Assembly: GCF_902490045.1 (NCBI RefSeq)
Contig: NZ_CABUCJ010000003.1
Span: 1-52,858, forward strand
Direction of reading: 5' to 3'
Length of the DNA: 52,858 bases
Origin: an uncultured Anaerotruncus sp.
GTDB lineage: Bacteria; Bacillota; Clostridia; Oscillospirales; Ruminococcaceae
Shown here: piece by piece, positions 24,984-33,702 of the stretch
How the letters are laid out: each line of letters begins with the position of its first letter
Numbering within the stretch: position 1 is the first letter of the stretch
The notes under the pieces: model-generated
Database searches by the model: none
The model's input: only the letters and a program-made list of their open reading frames with translations
Told to the model about the DNA's origin: nothing
Translations under genes and position numbers: made by a program

Positions 24984-26504
24984 CTATTCGGAAATCGGGT
25001 TGAGCACGAACTTGTGCGGGGCGGCGACCTTCTCGTCGTAGCAGGAGAAGGTGACGTCAAGGTGCGGCTGCGACAGCTTGGGGGTGACGAGGCTGACGAG
25101 TGGCGTGACGACGAGGGAGGCGACGATCGCGATCGCGCCCGCCGAGGTCGGCGCGGTGAAGGGGAAGAAGAAATTCCACACACAGATACCGATGCCGACC
25201 GCGAAGCTGACCCACACGCTCGCGGTGGTCGCGCCCCGCCAGAAGAGCCCGAGGATGAAGGGCCCGAGGAAGGCGCCCGCCAGCGCGCCCCACGAGAGGG
25301 ACATGAGGGAGGTGATGAGGTTGTTGGGGTTGAGGGCGAGCACAACCGACAGCGCGACGAAGAAGACGCAGAGCAGCCGGATCCAGCGCAGCTGGACCTT
25401 GTGGGTCATGTCCTTCATGAAGACGCCCTTGAGGAAATCGAGGGTGAAGGTGGAGGAGGAGGTGATGACGAGGGAGGAGAGGGTCGACATCGACGCGGAG
25501 AGGACGAGGATCATGACGACGCCGATCAGCAGGTCGGGCAGGGAGGAGGCGAGCATCTGGGGGACGATGTTGTCGAAGACCGGCTTGCCGCCCTCGGGGA
25601 CGGTGTAGTAGAGCCGCCCAAACGCGCCCATGAAGTAGCTGCCCCCCGCGATGATGAGCGCGAAGAGGGTGGAGATGATCGTCCCGGCGTGGATCGATTT
25701 CTCATTTTTGATCGTGTAGAACTTGTGGACCATCTGGGGCAGGCCCATCGTGCCGAGACTCGTCAGGATGACGACCCCGAGCAGGGCGAGCGGGTCGGGC
25801 CCGAAGAAGGAGACGAACGCGCCGTTTAAGGAGGGCGCCGTCTCGCTCGGGATGGCGGAGAGCTGGGCGAAGGCGGAGGAGAAGCCGCCCCTGCCGTTCA
25901 GGATGAAGACGACGACGAGGCCGATGCCGCCGAGCATGATGACCCCCTGCACGAGATCGTTGAGCGCGGCGGCCATGTACCCGCCGACCACGACATAGAT
26001 GCCGGTGAGCAGGGCGATGCCGAGCACGCACCAGGTGAAGTCGATGCCGAACGCCATCGAGAAGAGGCCGGAAAGGCCCTTGTAGACAGAGGCGGAGTAG
26101 GGCACGAGAAAGACGAAGATGATGACCGACGCGACGGTGCGCAGGGCGGGGCAGCAGTACCGCTTGGCAAAGAAGTCGGGCATGGTGGCCGATTCAAAGT
26201 GCTTGGTCATGACGCGGGTGCGCCTCCCGAGCACCACCCAGGCGAGCAGGCTGCCGATGAGGGCGTTGCCGATGCCGATCCAGGTGGAGGCGACGCCGAA
26301 GTTCCAGCCGAACTGCCCCGCGTAGCCGACGAACACCACCGACGAAAAATAGGAGGTGCCATAGGCGAACGCCGTGACCCACGGCCCCACGTTGCGCCCG
26401 CCGAGCACAAAGTCGCCGACGTTGCCCGCGTGGCGGCGGCAGTAGATGCCGATGCCGACCGTAACGGCAAAAAACAGCGCGATCATCAGGATTTTCTCAA
26501 ACAT
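24984..26504 (-). CDS. sodium:solute symporter (SSS family), predicted tyrosine/aromatic amino acid transporter
   Basis: A 506-residue SSS-family symporter with about 13 helices. The ATG at 26504 follows GAGGAGG. The first helices carry DFVLGGRNVGPWVTAFAYGT and SSVVFVGYAGQFGWNFG; GGYMAAALNDLVQGVIMLGG is the family signature in the middle, and LSASMSTLSSLVITSSSTFT contributes sodium-site serines and threonines near residue 355. The family transports proline, pantothenate, sugars and others. Here the transcript begins with a T-box leader whose specifier reads UAC, so uptake of tyrosine (or a precursor) is the best guess. Confidence 0.85.
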   Translation of the reverse strand: MFEKILMIALFFAVTVGIGIYCRRHAGNVGDFVLGGRNVGPWVTAFAYGTSYFSSVVFVGYAGQFGWNFGVASTWIGIGNALIGSLLAWVVLGRRTRVMTKHFESATMPDFFAKRYCCPALRTVASVIIFVFLVPYSASVYKGLSGLFSMAFGIDFTWCVLGIALLTGIYVVVGGYMAAALNDLVQGVIMLGGIGLVVVFILNGRGGFSSAFAQLSAIPSETAPSLNGAFVSFFGPDPLALLGVVILTSLGTMGLPQMVHKFYTIKNEKSIHAGTIISTLFALIIAGGSYFMGAFGRLYYTVPEGGKPVFDNIVPQMLASSLPDLLIGVVMILVLSASMSTLSSLVITSSSTFTLDFLKGVFMKDMTHKVQLRWIRLLCVFFVALSVVLALNPNNLITSLMSLSWGALAGAFLGPFILGLFWRGATTASVWVSFAVGIGICVWNFFFPFTAPTSAGAIAIVASLVVTPLVSLVTPKLSQPHLDVTFSCYDEKVAAPHKFVLNPISE

Positions 26505-26550
26505 AACGATGTCCTCCTCATTGCCGTCCCGGCTTCCAGAGGCCCCAGGG

Positions 26551-26866
26551 AACAAAAAATCCCGTCCTCCGGAGCTTCCGGAGGACGGGACGTGTTCCCG
26601 TGTTACCACCTCGGTTTGCGCCGTCCTCACGGAGGGCGCCTCTGCGGGTGCCCGGCTTCCCGGCCACCCCGCGCGTTAACGGGCGCCCCCGGCGCAGCCT
26701 ACTGGGTTTCCCGTTCGGTGCGCGGCTCGCGGAGGGTATTCGGCGCGCTCCCTCCCCGCGCCTCTCATCATCCGGCCGCTTTCTGTGGGGGATCGGAAGG
26801 ACCTACTTGTCTCCGGTCGCTGCCTTTCGCGCATCAACGCATTGGCGCGTTGATGTAAAATGCTGA
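26551..26866 (-). ncRNA. T-box riboswitch leader, tyrosine specifier
   Basis: On the minus strand the leader shows, in order: a 5' hairpin CATCAACGC / GCGTTGATG; Stem I with GGAG-ACA-AGTAGG on the 5' side; the matching 3' side GAA-TAC-CCTCC, where AGTA with GAA forms the specifier-loop motif and TAC (26738-26736) is a Tyr codon; the T-box GAGGTGGTAACACGGG (26614-26599); and a terminator CCCGTCCTCCGG / CCGGAGGACGGG followed by six T (26590-26553). The TGGT antiterminator bulge pairs with ACCA, fitting the A discriminator base of tRNA-Tyr. Uncharged tRNA-Tyr would allow read-through into the symporter. Confidence 0.9.
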
Positions 26867-26871
26867 GTTTT

Positions 26872-26900
26872 ATTTTAGCAGGTAAAATCGCTAAAGTCAA
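26872..26900 (-). promoter_or_regulatory. promoter of the T-box/symporter transcript
   Basis: TTGACT (26895-26900), a 17-bp spacer and TAAAAT (26872-26877) on the minus strand; both boxes match 5 of 6. The -35 box overlaps the stop codon of the upstream superoxide dismutase gene, so no room exists for a terminator between the two units. Confidence 0.85.
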
Positions 26901-27550
26901 GTGCTTTTGTCGGAAAATTTTTCACGGGCGCAGGCCTCGTAATTCTCCCCGGCGAACTGCCAGTCGACGAGCTTCCACCAGGCGTCGAGGTATTCGGCCC
27001 GCAGGTTGAGGTATTTGAGGTAGTAGGCGTGCTCCCACACGTCGACGCAGAGGACCGGCCGCAGCCCGAGAGGGAGGGGGGTATCCTGGTTTCCGGTGGA
27101 GAGGACGCGCAGCCGCCCGTCCCCGTCGCAGGCGAGCCACGCCCAGCCCGAGCCGAACCGGGAGAGCGCCGTCTGGGTCATCACGTCGCGCAGCCGCTCG
27201 CAGGAGCCGAAGGCGGCGTCCGCCGCCCTGGCGAGCGCGCCGCAGGGACAGGAGGAGGCGGGCTTTCCGGTCATGCAGTCGAAGTAAAATTCGTGCGACC
27301 AGACGCCGCCCGCGTTGCGCAGCACGTCGGCGCGGATCCGTTCGGGGAGCCGGTCGCAGCCGAGGATGAGCTGTTCTAGGGACCAGCCGTGGAATTCGGG
27401 AAAATCCCGGAGGGTTTCGTTGAGTTTTTTGACATAGCCCGCCTGGTGGCGGTCGTGATGGACCGTCACGGTGCGGCTGTCGATGTACGGTTCGAGCGCG
27501 TCGTAGGCGTAGGGGAGGGGGGCGAGTTCAAACGGGTAGTGTTCGTTCAT
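26897..27550 (-). CDS. sodA: superoxide dismutase (Fe/Mn family)
   Basis: A 217-residue Fe/Mn superoxide dismutase. The metal ligands align as His31 (HHDRHQAGYVKKLN), His86 (WSHEFYF), Asp170 and His174 (CVDVWEHAYYLKYLNLR). The usual tryptophan after HxxF is Phe90, as in several clostridial enzymes. An insert with several cysteines (DCMTGKPASSCPCGALA, about 91-107) replaces the more common segment. Metal preference cannot be read with certainty. The ATG follows GGAGGAGAAGG, and the gene is 12 bp downstream of the amidase gene, so they are co-transcribed. Confidence 0.92.
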   Translation of the reverse strand: MNEHYPFELAPLPYAYDALEPYIDSRTVTVHHDRHQAGYVKKLNETLRDFPEFHGWSLEQLILGCDRLPERIRADVLRNAGGVWSHEFYFDCMTGKPASSCPCGALARAADAAFGSCERLRDVMTQTALSRFGSGWAWLACDGDGRLRVLSTGNQDTPLPLGLRPVLCVDVWEHAYYLKYLNLRAEYLDAWWKLVDWQFAGENYEACAREKFSDKST

Positions 27551-27562
27551 CCTTCTCCTCCG

Positions 27563-28306
27563 TCAGCGCGGGATGCGGATGTAGCGGGAGTCGGCGTAAC
27601 CGACGGTGCCCCGGAAGTTGACGACGTACCAGTTGTTCCACTGCCCGTTGACGATGATGGGATCGCCGTTCCAGGCGCGTGCGATCGACTGCGATTCGGT
27701 GGAGGGGAACTGGCGGATGTTGAGCCAGCCCGACCGGACGACGACGGTTCCCCGGCGCGGCGCCTGCGGCAGCACGAAGGGGATACCGAAGTAGTCGGTC
27801 AGCGAATAGGCGACGTTGGCGGCGATCTCGGCGATGTTGGCCTTGATCCATTCGGCGTCCTCAAGGTTGTCGTGGTAGGCGAATTCGATCAGCACGCCGG
27901 GCGCGCGCGTCTTGGAGACCTCGCCCAGCCGGGTGGTCGGGACCGTCTTGACCAGCCAGGGATAGGGGTAGATCTCCTTGAGGTTCTCCGCGATGATGTC
28001 GGCCGCCCGTTTCCCGGCGGCGCTCGTCGGGTAGTAGTAGACCTCCGAGCCCTGCCGCATCCCGGCCTCCCCCTCGGGCGCGGCGTTGGAATGCAGCGCG
28101 AGGTGCAGGTCGTAGTTGCCGTGGTTGGACTGCGCGATCGACGACGCGGCGGTCATGTCGGGGGTGTTGCGCACCCAGCGGATGCCGGAGGAGAGCAGGT
28201 AGGGCTCCATCGCGTCCGCGATGAGGTTCATATAGTATTCCTCGGTGCCGCCGTTGACAAAGTGGTTCCAGTCCTGTGTGGACGGGCTCAGGTAGATGAT
28301 GGGCAT
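27563..28306 (-). CDS. N-acetylmuramoyl-L-alanine amidase with C-terminal SH3-like domain
   Basis: A 247-residue amidase_3-family zinc hydrolase. The usual N-terminal DPGHGG is replaced by LSPSTQDWNHFVNGGTEEYY, a variant found in Clostridia in which Asn/His and Glu take the first metal positions. DLHLALHSNAAP supplies the second His and GVLIEFAYHDN the catalytic Glu. Residues 185-247 (TVVVRSGWLNIRQFPSTESQ, ending in GYADSRYIRIPR) form a bacterial SH3 cell-wall-binding domain. There is no signal peptide, so export may be non-classical or coupled to sporulation. It heads a two-gene unit with sodA. Confidence 0.88.
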   Translation of the reverse strand: MPIIYLSPSTQDWNHFVNGGTEEYYMNLIADAMEPYLLSSGIRWVRNTPDMTAASSIAQSNHGNYDLHLALHSNAAPEGEAGMRQGSEVYYYPTSAAGKRAADIIAENLKEIYPYPWLVKTVPTTRLGEVSKTRAPGVLIEFAYHDNLEDAEWIKANIAEIAANVAYSLTDYFGIPFVLPQAPRRGTVVVRSGWLNIRQFPSTESQSIARAWNGDPIIVNGQWNNWYVVNFRGTVGYADSRYIRIPR

Positions 28307-28451
28307 AGAATTCCTCCTGTCGGTGGTTTTGGTGCCGATTTTCCTGTTTCAGACTATGCCCGGCGGGGGAAAAAGGTGCCGGCGGCGTCCGCGGGGAAAA
28401 AACATGCATACCCTGGAATTGTCAAGCGGGTTGAGACTTTAAAAAGAATGA

Positions 28452-29336
28452 TTAAAGGTCGCGCCCTTCCCGTTCATCCTGGGGCACGAGTGCTCCGGCT
28501 GCGTTGCAGAGCTGGGCGAGGGAGTCTCCTCTCTTAAGGTCGGCGACCGCGTCGCGCTCGAGCCGGGCGTCCCCTGCGGCAAGTGCGCGCTCTGCCGCGA
28601 GGGGCTTTACAACCTCTGCCCCGGCGTGCGCTTTATGGCCGCGCCGCCCTTCGACGGCGCGCTGCAAAACTACCTCGTCCACCCGGCCGACCTGTGCTTC
28701 CGGCTCCCCGACTCGATGACGATGCAGGAGGGCGCGATGCTCGAGCCGCTCGCCGTCGGGATGCACGCCGCCAAGCGGGGCGGCGTCACGATGGGACAGA
28801 GCGTCTGCATCCTCGGCTCGGGCACCATCGGGATCATGACCCTGCTCGCCTGCAAGGCGCTGGGCGCGACGCGGATTATCGTCTCCGACCTCATCGGGAG
28901 CCGCCTGGAGAGCGCGAAGGCGTTCGGTGCGGACGCCGTCGTCAATCCCAGGGAGCAGGACCTGGAGGCGGCCGTGATGGAGCTGACGGGCGGCGCGGGC
29001 TGCGACGTTGTGTTCGAGACGGCGGGTAGCCCCCACACGATGGTCGACACATGGAAATACGTCAGGCGCGGCGGGGTCATCACGCTGGTGGGCAACATCA
29101 CGGCGGACGTGCCCTACAGCTTTCTGGAGATCTCCCGCCGCGAGGTGGACATCCGCCCCGTCTTCCGCTACCGCAACCTCTACCCGACGCTGATCGAGGC
29201 GGTCGTGGGCGGAAAGATCGACCTCTCGGGCATCCGGCCGCGCGAGTTCCCCTTCGAGGAGAGCGATGCCGCGTTCCAGTACACCGCGAACAACGCGCAG
29301 GAGGTCATCAAGACGCTGATCAAGGTGTCGGGATGA
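28452..29336 (+). pseudogene. 5'-truncated zinc alcohol/polyol dehydrogenase (sorbitol dehydrogenase-like)
   Basis: Remnant of a medium-chain dehydrogenase. The frame is blocked by TGA at 28449-28451 and then reads FPFILGHECSGCVAELGEGV, VALEPGVPCGKCALCREGLY and ILGSGTIGIMTLLACKALGA (Rossmann motif), with an intact C-terminus. The first 50-60 residues, including the catalytic-zinc Cys, are absent. There is no in-frame start before GTG 28626, and the ATG at 28448 is in another frame. A protein from 28626 would lack both zinc sites and is unlikely to work. The structural-zinc cysteines are still present, so decay is recent. A strong terminator follows. Confidence 0.82.
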
Positions 29337-29366
29337 TTGCGTGAAGAGAGAAGAACCCTCACGAAA

Positions 29367-29410
29367 GGCCGCGAAGGCGGGGCGGGCGCCCCGCCTTCGC
29401 GGCCTTTTTT
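29367..29410 (+). terminator. strong rho-independent terminator
   Basis: A perfect 17-bp stem GGCCGCGAAGGCGGGGC and its complement with a 4-nt loop, followed by six T. It is the longest perfect terminator stem in the window and lies after the decayed dehydrogenase. Confidence 0.93.
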
Positions 29411-29437
29411 CGTGCTGTCTTTTCACCCGCTTTGTGC

Positions 29438-29443
29438 TATAAT
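29438..29443 (+). promoter_or_regulatory. extended -10 promoter for the DUF4317 gene
   Basis: TGCTATAAT (29435-29443) is a consensus -10 with the TG extension. The -35 (CTGTCT at 29415-29420, 17-bp spacing) is poor, as is common for extended -10 promoters. The gene starts 63 bp downstream. Confidence 0.7.
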
Positions 29444-29505
29444 AGGCGCGGACCCTGCGCGGCCGCTTGAAGGCCGCGGGAATACATAGAATACAAGAGA
29501 AAGTT

Positions 29506-30636
29506 ATGAACGAGAAAGAAGTTGCAGAAATCCGCCGCCGGTTCCGTCCCGACAAGTCCAACATCACCCGCGTCCGGGGATGCTACGTCAACGACAAGCG
29601 GGAGATCGTCACCGGCATCGACCAGTCGCTCGCGGTGATGCCGCAGGAGGAGTCGGAAAAGCTGCTGACGATCCTCCGCCGCGCCCTCTCGGGGACGGTC
29701 GGAAAAAATCTGGTCGACATCCCCTTTACGACCCAGCAGGTCGTCGACAGCGAGGAACACCGGTTGCTGATGGCGCTGCGGGATTCCGCGCTGAAGGACG
29801 AGGAGGCCGTGCAGGCCTTCTTCCAGAGGGTGATCCAGTCGCTCACGCTGGAGGGCGGCTACCTGATCCTGCTGGCGGTGGACAAATACGACGTGCCCTG
29901 CCGTTCGAAGGATGGGGAACGGCAGGACGACGCCTCCTCGGAGGTGTACTCCTATATCCTGTGCGCCGTCTGTCCGATCAGGGAGACGAAACCCGCGCTG
30001 GGCTATTACGTCAACGAGAACGCCTTCCGCAGCTGCCGGACCGACTGGATCGTCGGCGCGCCCGAGCTCGGGTTTCTCTTTCCGGCGTTCGACGACCGCA
30101 GCGCCAACATCTACAGCGCGCTCTACTACTCGCGCGACATCGCGGAAAGCCACGGGGAGTTCGTGGACGCGGTCTTCCGCCGCGAGGCGCCGATGCCCGC
30201 CGCCGAACAGAAGGAGGCCTTCCGGACGATTCTGGGGGAGACGCTGGCGGACGAATGCAGCTACGGCGTCGTGCAGGCGGTCCACGACCGGCTGTACGAG
30301 ATGGTCGAGGAGCACAGGGCGAACAAAGCCGAGGCGCCGCTGGTGGTTTCCAGGCAGACGGTCCGGCGGGTTCTGGAATCGTGCGGCGTCGCGGAGCCGC
30401 AGGCGGCGGAATTTGAAGAGAAGTTCGACGCCGAATTCGGCGCCGACGCGGACGTCAGCCCGCAGAACCTCGTCGACGTGAAACGGATCGAGGTCCGCAC
30501 CCCCGACGTGACGATCCATGTAACCCCCGGGCGCAGCGACCTGGTCGAGACGCGGGTGATCGACGGCGCGCGGTACATCCTGATCCGCGCCAACGACGGC
30601 GTCGAGGTCAACGGGGTGAATATCAGCAAGTTCTGA
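29506..30636 (+). CDS. DUF4317-family protein
   Basis: A 376-residue soluble protein recognised as DUF4317, common in Clostridia and of unknown function. The ATG at 29506 gives the typical N-terminus NEKEVAEIRRRFRPDKSNI, followed by RVRGCYVNDKREIVTGIDQS and EESEKLLTILRRALSGTVGK. There is no signal peptide or membrane helix. The C-terminal 80 residues contain DVSPQNLVDVKRIEVRTPDV, a nuclease-like or regulatory strand-rich segment that I cannot assign. It stands alone between its own promoter and a convergent operon. I infer only a conserved housekeeping-type role. Confidence 0.8.
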   Translation: MNEKEVAEIRRRFRPDKSNITRVRGCYVNDKREIVTGIDQSLAVMPQEESEKLLTILRRALSGTVGKNLVDIPFTTQQVVDSEEHRLLMALRDSALKDEEAVQAFFQRVIQSLTLEGGYLILLAVDKYDVPCRSKDGERQDDASSEVYSYILCAVCPIRETKPALGYYVNENAFRSCRTDWIVGAPELGFLFPAFDDRSANIYSALYYSRDIAESHGEFVDAVFRREAPMPAAEQKEAFRTILGETLADECSYGVVQAVHDRLYEMVEEHRANKAEAPLVVSRQTVRRVLESCGVAEPQAAEFEEKFDAEFGADADVSPQNLVDVKRIEVRTPDVTIHVTPGRSDLVETRVIDGARYILIRANDGVEVNGVNISKF

Positions 30637-30684
30637 CGGCGCGTCCCAAGGGGGCGGAACCCCGGACATTTTACCCGGCGCGCC

Positions 30685-30725
30685 AAAAAAAGGGAAGGCC
30701 GCAGGCATCTGCCTGCGGCCTTCCC
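30685..30725 (-). terminator. rho-independent terminator of the osmolyte ABC operon
   Basis: A perfect 15-bp stem GGGAAGGCCGCAGGC and its complement (30692-30725) with a 4-nt loop. On the minus strand seven T follow. It lies 20 bp after the ATPase stop and may also act on the DUF4317 transcript from the other side. Confidence 0.93.
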
Positions 30726-30745
30726 GCGTAAATGGCGATGGGCGG

Positions 30746-31477
30746 TCAGCCCCCGACCAGCTCCCGCACGAAGGCGGTGGCGGGATGGCTGCGCAGTTCG
30801 GCGGGAGGGCCGTCCTGCACGATGCCGCCGCGGTCCATGACGAGCACGCGGCTTCCCAGCTTGAGCGCCTCGGAGATGTCGTGGGTGATGAAGACGATCG
30901 TGACGCCCTGCTCCCGGTGGATGCGCAGGATCTCGTCCTGCAGCGCCTTGCGGGTGATGTCGTCCACCGCGCCGAACGGCTCATCCATCAGCAGGATGTC
31001 GGGGGAGGCGGCGAGCGCCCGCGCGATGCCGACCCGCTGCTTCTGCCCGCCCGAGAGCTCGGCGGGGTAACGCCTGGCGAGCTCGGGATCGAGGCGCACG
31101 ACCTCCATCCACTTTTTCACCGCGCGGCGGGTCTTCTCTCGGTTCTGCCTGTTGAGCAGGGTGGGGACATAGGCGATGTTGTGCCACACGTCCATGTGGG
31201 GGAAGAGCCCCACCCCCTGGATCGCGTAGCCGATGTTGCGGCGCAGGACGATCTGGTCGACGGTCGAAACGTCCCGCCCCTCCACGTAGACGGCGCCCGT
31301 GTCGGGGGAGAGCAGGCCGTTGATGAGCTTTAAGAGGGTGGTCTTGCCGCAGCCCGAGCTGCCGATCACGGTGACGAACTCGCCGCGCGCGATCGAGAGG
31401 CTCAGGTCGGTGAGCACGTCGTTGACGCCGTAGCTCTTGCCGACATGGTCGAAACGGATGATCGGATCACCGCTCAT
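30746..31477 (-). CDS. opuCA: glycine betaine/choline-type ABC transporter ATP-binding protein
   Basis: A 243-residue ATPase of the osmoprotectant (OpuC/ProV) group. Walker A GSSGCGKTTL, the family-typical IGYAIQGVGLFPHMDVWHNI (Q-loop with IQxxGLFPH), signature LSGGQKQRVGIARAL and Walker B ILLMDEPFGAVDDITR are intact. It ends without the C-terminal CBS pair that senses ionic strength in OpuA/OpuC, so this version is shorter than B. subtilis OpuCA. The ATG overlaps the stop of the binding-protein gene by 4 bp. Confidence 0.9.
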   Translation of the reverse strand: MSGDPIIRFDHVGKSYGVNDVLTDLSLSIARGEFVTVIGSSGCGKTTLLKLINGLLSPDTGAVYVEGRDVSTVDQIVLRRNIGYAIQGVGLFPHMDVWHNIAYVPTLLNRQNREKTRRAVKKWMEVVRLDPELARRYPAELSGGQKQRVGIARALAASPDILLMDEPFGAVDDITRKALQDEILRIHREQGVTIVFITHDISEALKLGSRVLVMDRGGIVQDGPPAELRSHPATAFVRELVGG

Positions 31478-32376
31478 TTGAGCAGCCCCTTGGAGGTCAG
31501 GAATTCCTTCGCGACCTCCTTTTCGTCGCGGTTTTCCACCTCGACCTGGTAGTTCATCGCGGCCATCTCGGCGTCGGTGATGAGGCCGTTCATCTTTTCG
31601 AGCGCCGGCTCGAGCCCGGGGTGCTTTTCAAGGGTGTCCATCCGCACGACGGTGCCGCAGTAGTAGTTGGTGAAGAGGTGCTTGTCGTCGGTGGGCAGCG
31701 TGATGTCCGCGACGCTGAGCTGCGCGTCGGTGGTGAAGGCGTTAGTCACGTCGATGTCGCCGTTTTCAAGCGCCCTGTATTTGAGCCCGATGTCGATGTC
31801 GGAGGTGGATTTGAAGTTCATACCGTAGGCCTCGGCGAGGTGGGGGAAGCCGTCCGCCTTCTCGTAGAAGTCGGGGTTCGCGCCGAAGACGAGGTTGGGA
31901 GAGGCCGCCGCGATGTCGGAGTAGGTCTCGATGCCGTACTGCTCCGCCGCGTCGCGCCGCACCGCGAGCGCGAAGGTGTTGTTGAAGCCGTAGAGTCCCG
32001 TCCATTTGAGGCCGAGCTCCCCGTACGCCTCCTGCAGGCCCGCGTAGAGGGCGTCGTCGTCGGGCACGTCCTCCCGCTTCACGACGAACGCCCACGCGGT
32101 CCCGGTGTACTCGGGATAGAGGTCGAAGTCGCCCTTGAGGAGCGCGGGATGGATGTTGGTGGTGCCGCCGCCGATCCCCTTGGTGATCTCGACGGTGAGA
32201 TCGGTGTCCTGCTCGATGAGCTGCGCGAGCATCTCCGAGAGGATGAACTGCTCGGTCATCGGCTTGGTGGCGATTCTGATGACGCCCGCTTCCTTTTTGC
32301 CGCAGCCGGAAAAGACGCCCGCGAAGAGCAGCACGGCCAGTAGGACGCTGAGGGCCTTGCGGATTTGATGTTTCAT
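31474..32376 (-). CDS. opuCC: osmoprotectant-type ABC transporter substrate-binding lipoprotein
   Basis: A 300-residue OpuAC/ProX-like binding lipoprotein (lipobox VFSGC, Cys25). The fold begins IRIATKPMTEQFILSEMLAQ, contains IGGGTTNIHPALLKGDFDLY and PEYTGTAWAF, and later ITLPTDDKHLFTNYYCGTVV; the YPEYTGT motif is typical of glycine betaine/carnitine/choline binders. The ATG at 32376 overlaps the permease stop (ATGA). Order permease, binding protein, ATPase is compact and coupled. The ligand within the quaternary-amine group is not certain. Confidence 0.9.
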   Translation of the reverse strand: MKHQIRKALSVLLAVLLFAGVFSGCGKKEAGVIRIATKPMTEQFILSEMLAQLIEQDTDLTVEITKGIGGGTTNIHPALLKGDFDLYPEYTGTAWAFVVKREDVPDDDALYAGLQEAYGELGLKWTGLYGFNNTFALAVRRDAAEQYGIETYSDIAAASPNLVFGANPDFYEKADGFPHLAEAYGMNFKSTSDIDIGLKYRALENGDIDVTNAFTTDAQLSVADITLPTDDKHLFTNYYCGTVVRMDTLEKHPGLEPALEKMNGLITDAEMAAMNYQVEVENRDEKEVAKEFLTSKGLLK

Positions 32377-33014
32377 GGTTCCAGTCTCCATTTCTTTTTG
32401 AGATAGTGCTCCAGCCTGCCGAGCAGAAAATCGCACAGCAGCGCCACGGCGGCGATCAGCAGGCTGCCCGCCACGGTGAGGCTGATGTTGTTGGTGGTGA
32501 TGCCGCGGTAGACCGCGACGCCCAGCCCTCCCGCGCCGATGAAGGCGGCGATGCCCGAGAGGGAGACGGTCATGACGACCATGTTGCGCAGCCCGGCGAC
32601 GATGACGGTCATCGCCAGCGGCAGCTTGACCCGCGTCATGATCTGGAGGTCGGTGCTGCCCATGCCGCGCGCCGCCTCGATGATCTCGGGGTCGATCGAG
32701 GTGATGCCGGTGTAGGTGTTGCGCACCATCGGCAGCAGGGCGTAGACGGTGAGCGCGATGATCGCCGTCGTGTCCCCGATGCCGGAAAACGGGATCAGAA
32801 AGCCCAGCAGGGAGATCGACGGGATCGTGTATACGACGTTGGTGACCCCGATGACGAAGGGCGCGGCCCGCCGGTGACCGCTGATATAGACGCCCAGCAG
32901 CAGCCCGGCCGCCGCCGCGATGACGATCGCGGTCGCGGAGATGCGCAGGTGCTGCAAAAGCAGCTCGGCGAAGAATTCCCGCCGTTCGCCATAGAGGCGC
33001 AGAATCTGTGACAT
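32373..33014 (-). CDS. opuCB: osmoprotectant-type ABC transporter permease
   Basis: A 213-residue permease of the OpuCB/ProW family with five or six helices. The opening ELLLQHLRISATAIVIAAAA is standard, and the ATPase-contact loop is EAARGMGSTDLQIMTRVKLP near residue 115. SLSGIAAFIGAGGLGVAVYR is the conserved family block after it. Only one permease is present, so a homodimer is expected. It lies 23 bp downstream of the flavin/ferredoxin-like gene with no terminator between, so both may share a transcript. Confidence 0.92.
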   Translation of the reverse strand: MSQILRLYGERREFFAELLLQHLRISATAIVIAAAAGLLLGVYISGHRRAAPFVIGVTNVVYTIPSISLLGFLIPFSGIGDTTAIIALTVYALLPMVRNTYTGITSIDPEIIEAARGMGSTDLQIMTRVKLPLAMTVIVAGLRNMVVMTVSLSGIAAFIGAGGLGVAVYRGITTNNISLTVAGSLLIAAVALLCDFLLGRLEHYLKKKWRLEP

Positions 33015-33037
33015 GTGTGTTCCCCTTTATCTGAGTC

Positions 33038-33643
33038 CTACCGGTGCAGACGGCGAACCGCGCCGACCGGGCAGGTCTCGGAGCAGAGCCCGCACTGCAG
33101 GCAGTGCTCCCATGCTATTTTATACGGCGCGCCCTCCGAAATGCATTTCTGCGGGCAGGCTTCGGCGCAGGCGCCGCAGCCGATGCAGCCGCCGGTGATT
33201 TCAAAGCCGTTGTGCTCCTCCGGCGCGCCGCCGAAGGAGAAGGTCTCGCGGCGGATGGGGTAGTGGAGCAGGTCGAACCACTCCCCGCTGCCCTCGTAGA
33301 TGAGGAAGGCGTCAAGCGCGTAGCGGCTCTCGCCCGGATAGACCTCGTTCATGCCGGGGTTCTGTTCGAACACCCGGTCGACCCACTTCTGATCGACCTT
33401 CCGCACGCGGCCGCTCAGCTTGAGCGACTGGCAGTCGGGCGCCATCGCCGAGAGGGCGATCTTCCCGGTATCGGCAAGCTGCCGGTAAAACGGCTTCCCC
33501 CGCGAGGTCACGATGTAGAGCCCCTCGGGTTCGCAGAGCATCACGTTGATGATGCGGGACTGCGGGTTCCCGTCGGCGTCCACCGTCGCGGCGGAGGCGA
33601 TCTTCACCGTCCGGAACATGTTCAGATAGGATTGCGCGTCCAT
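33038..33643 (-). CDS. pyridoxamine-phosphate-oxidase-like flavin domain fused to a 2[4Fe-4S] ferredoxin
   Basis: A 201-residue two-domain redox protein. Residues 1-135 form a PNPOx-like split-barrel (TVDADGNPQSRIINVMLCEP, TSRGKPFYRQL, KIALSAMAPDC) expected to bind FMN or F420. Residues 150-195 carry two ferredoxin motifs, CIGCGACAEACPQKC and CLQCGLCSETCPVG, for two [4Fe-4S] clusters. Such fusions occur in anaerobes, probably as small-molecule reductases fed by ferredoxin; the substrate is unknown. It has its own promoter and lies 23 bp upstream of the osmolyte transporter. Confidence 0.85.
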   Translation of the reverse strand: MDAQSYLNMFRTVKIASAATVDADGNPQSRIINVMLCEPEGLYIVTSRGKPFYRQLADTGKIALSAMAPDCQSLKLSGRVRKVDQKWVDRVFEQNPGMNEVYPGESRYALDAFLIYEGSGEWFDLLHYPIRRETFSFGGAPEEHNGFEITGGCIGCGACAEACPQKCISEGAPYKIAWEHCLQCGLCSETCPVGAVRRLHR

Positions 33644-33702
33644 ATGTCGGCCTGCCTTTCATTCTATTCCCGCGCCGGGAGGCGCGTTCTTTCGACGCTT
33701 TC

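Noticed and set aside
28448..28537. Short frame starting at ATG 28448
   Set aside because: It is out of frame with the conserved dehydrogenase sequence and gives an unrelated basic peptide, so it is not a true start.
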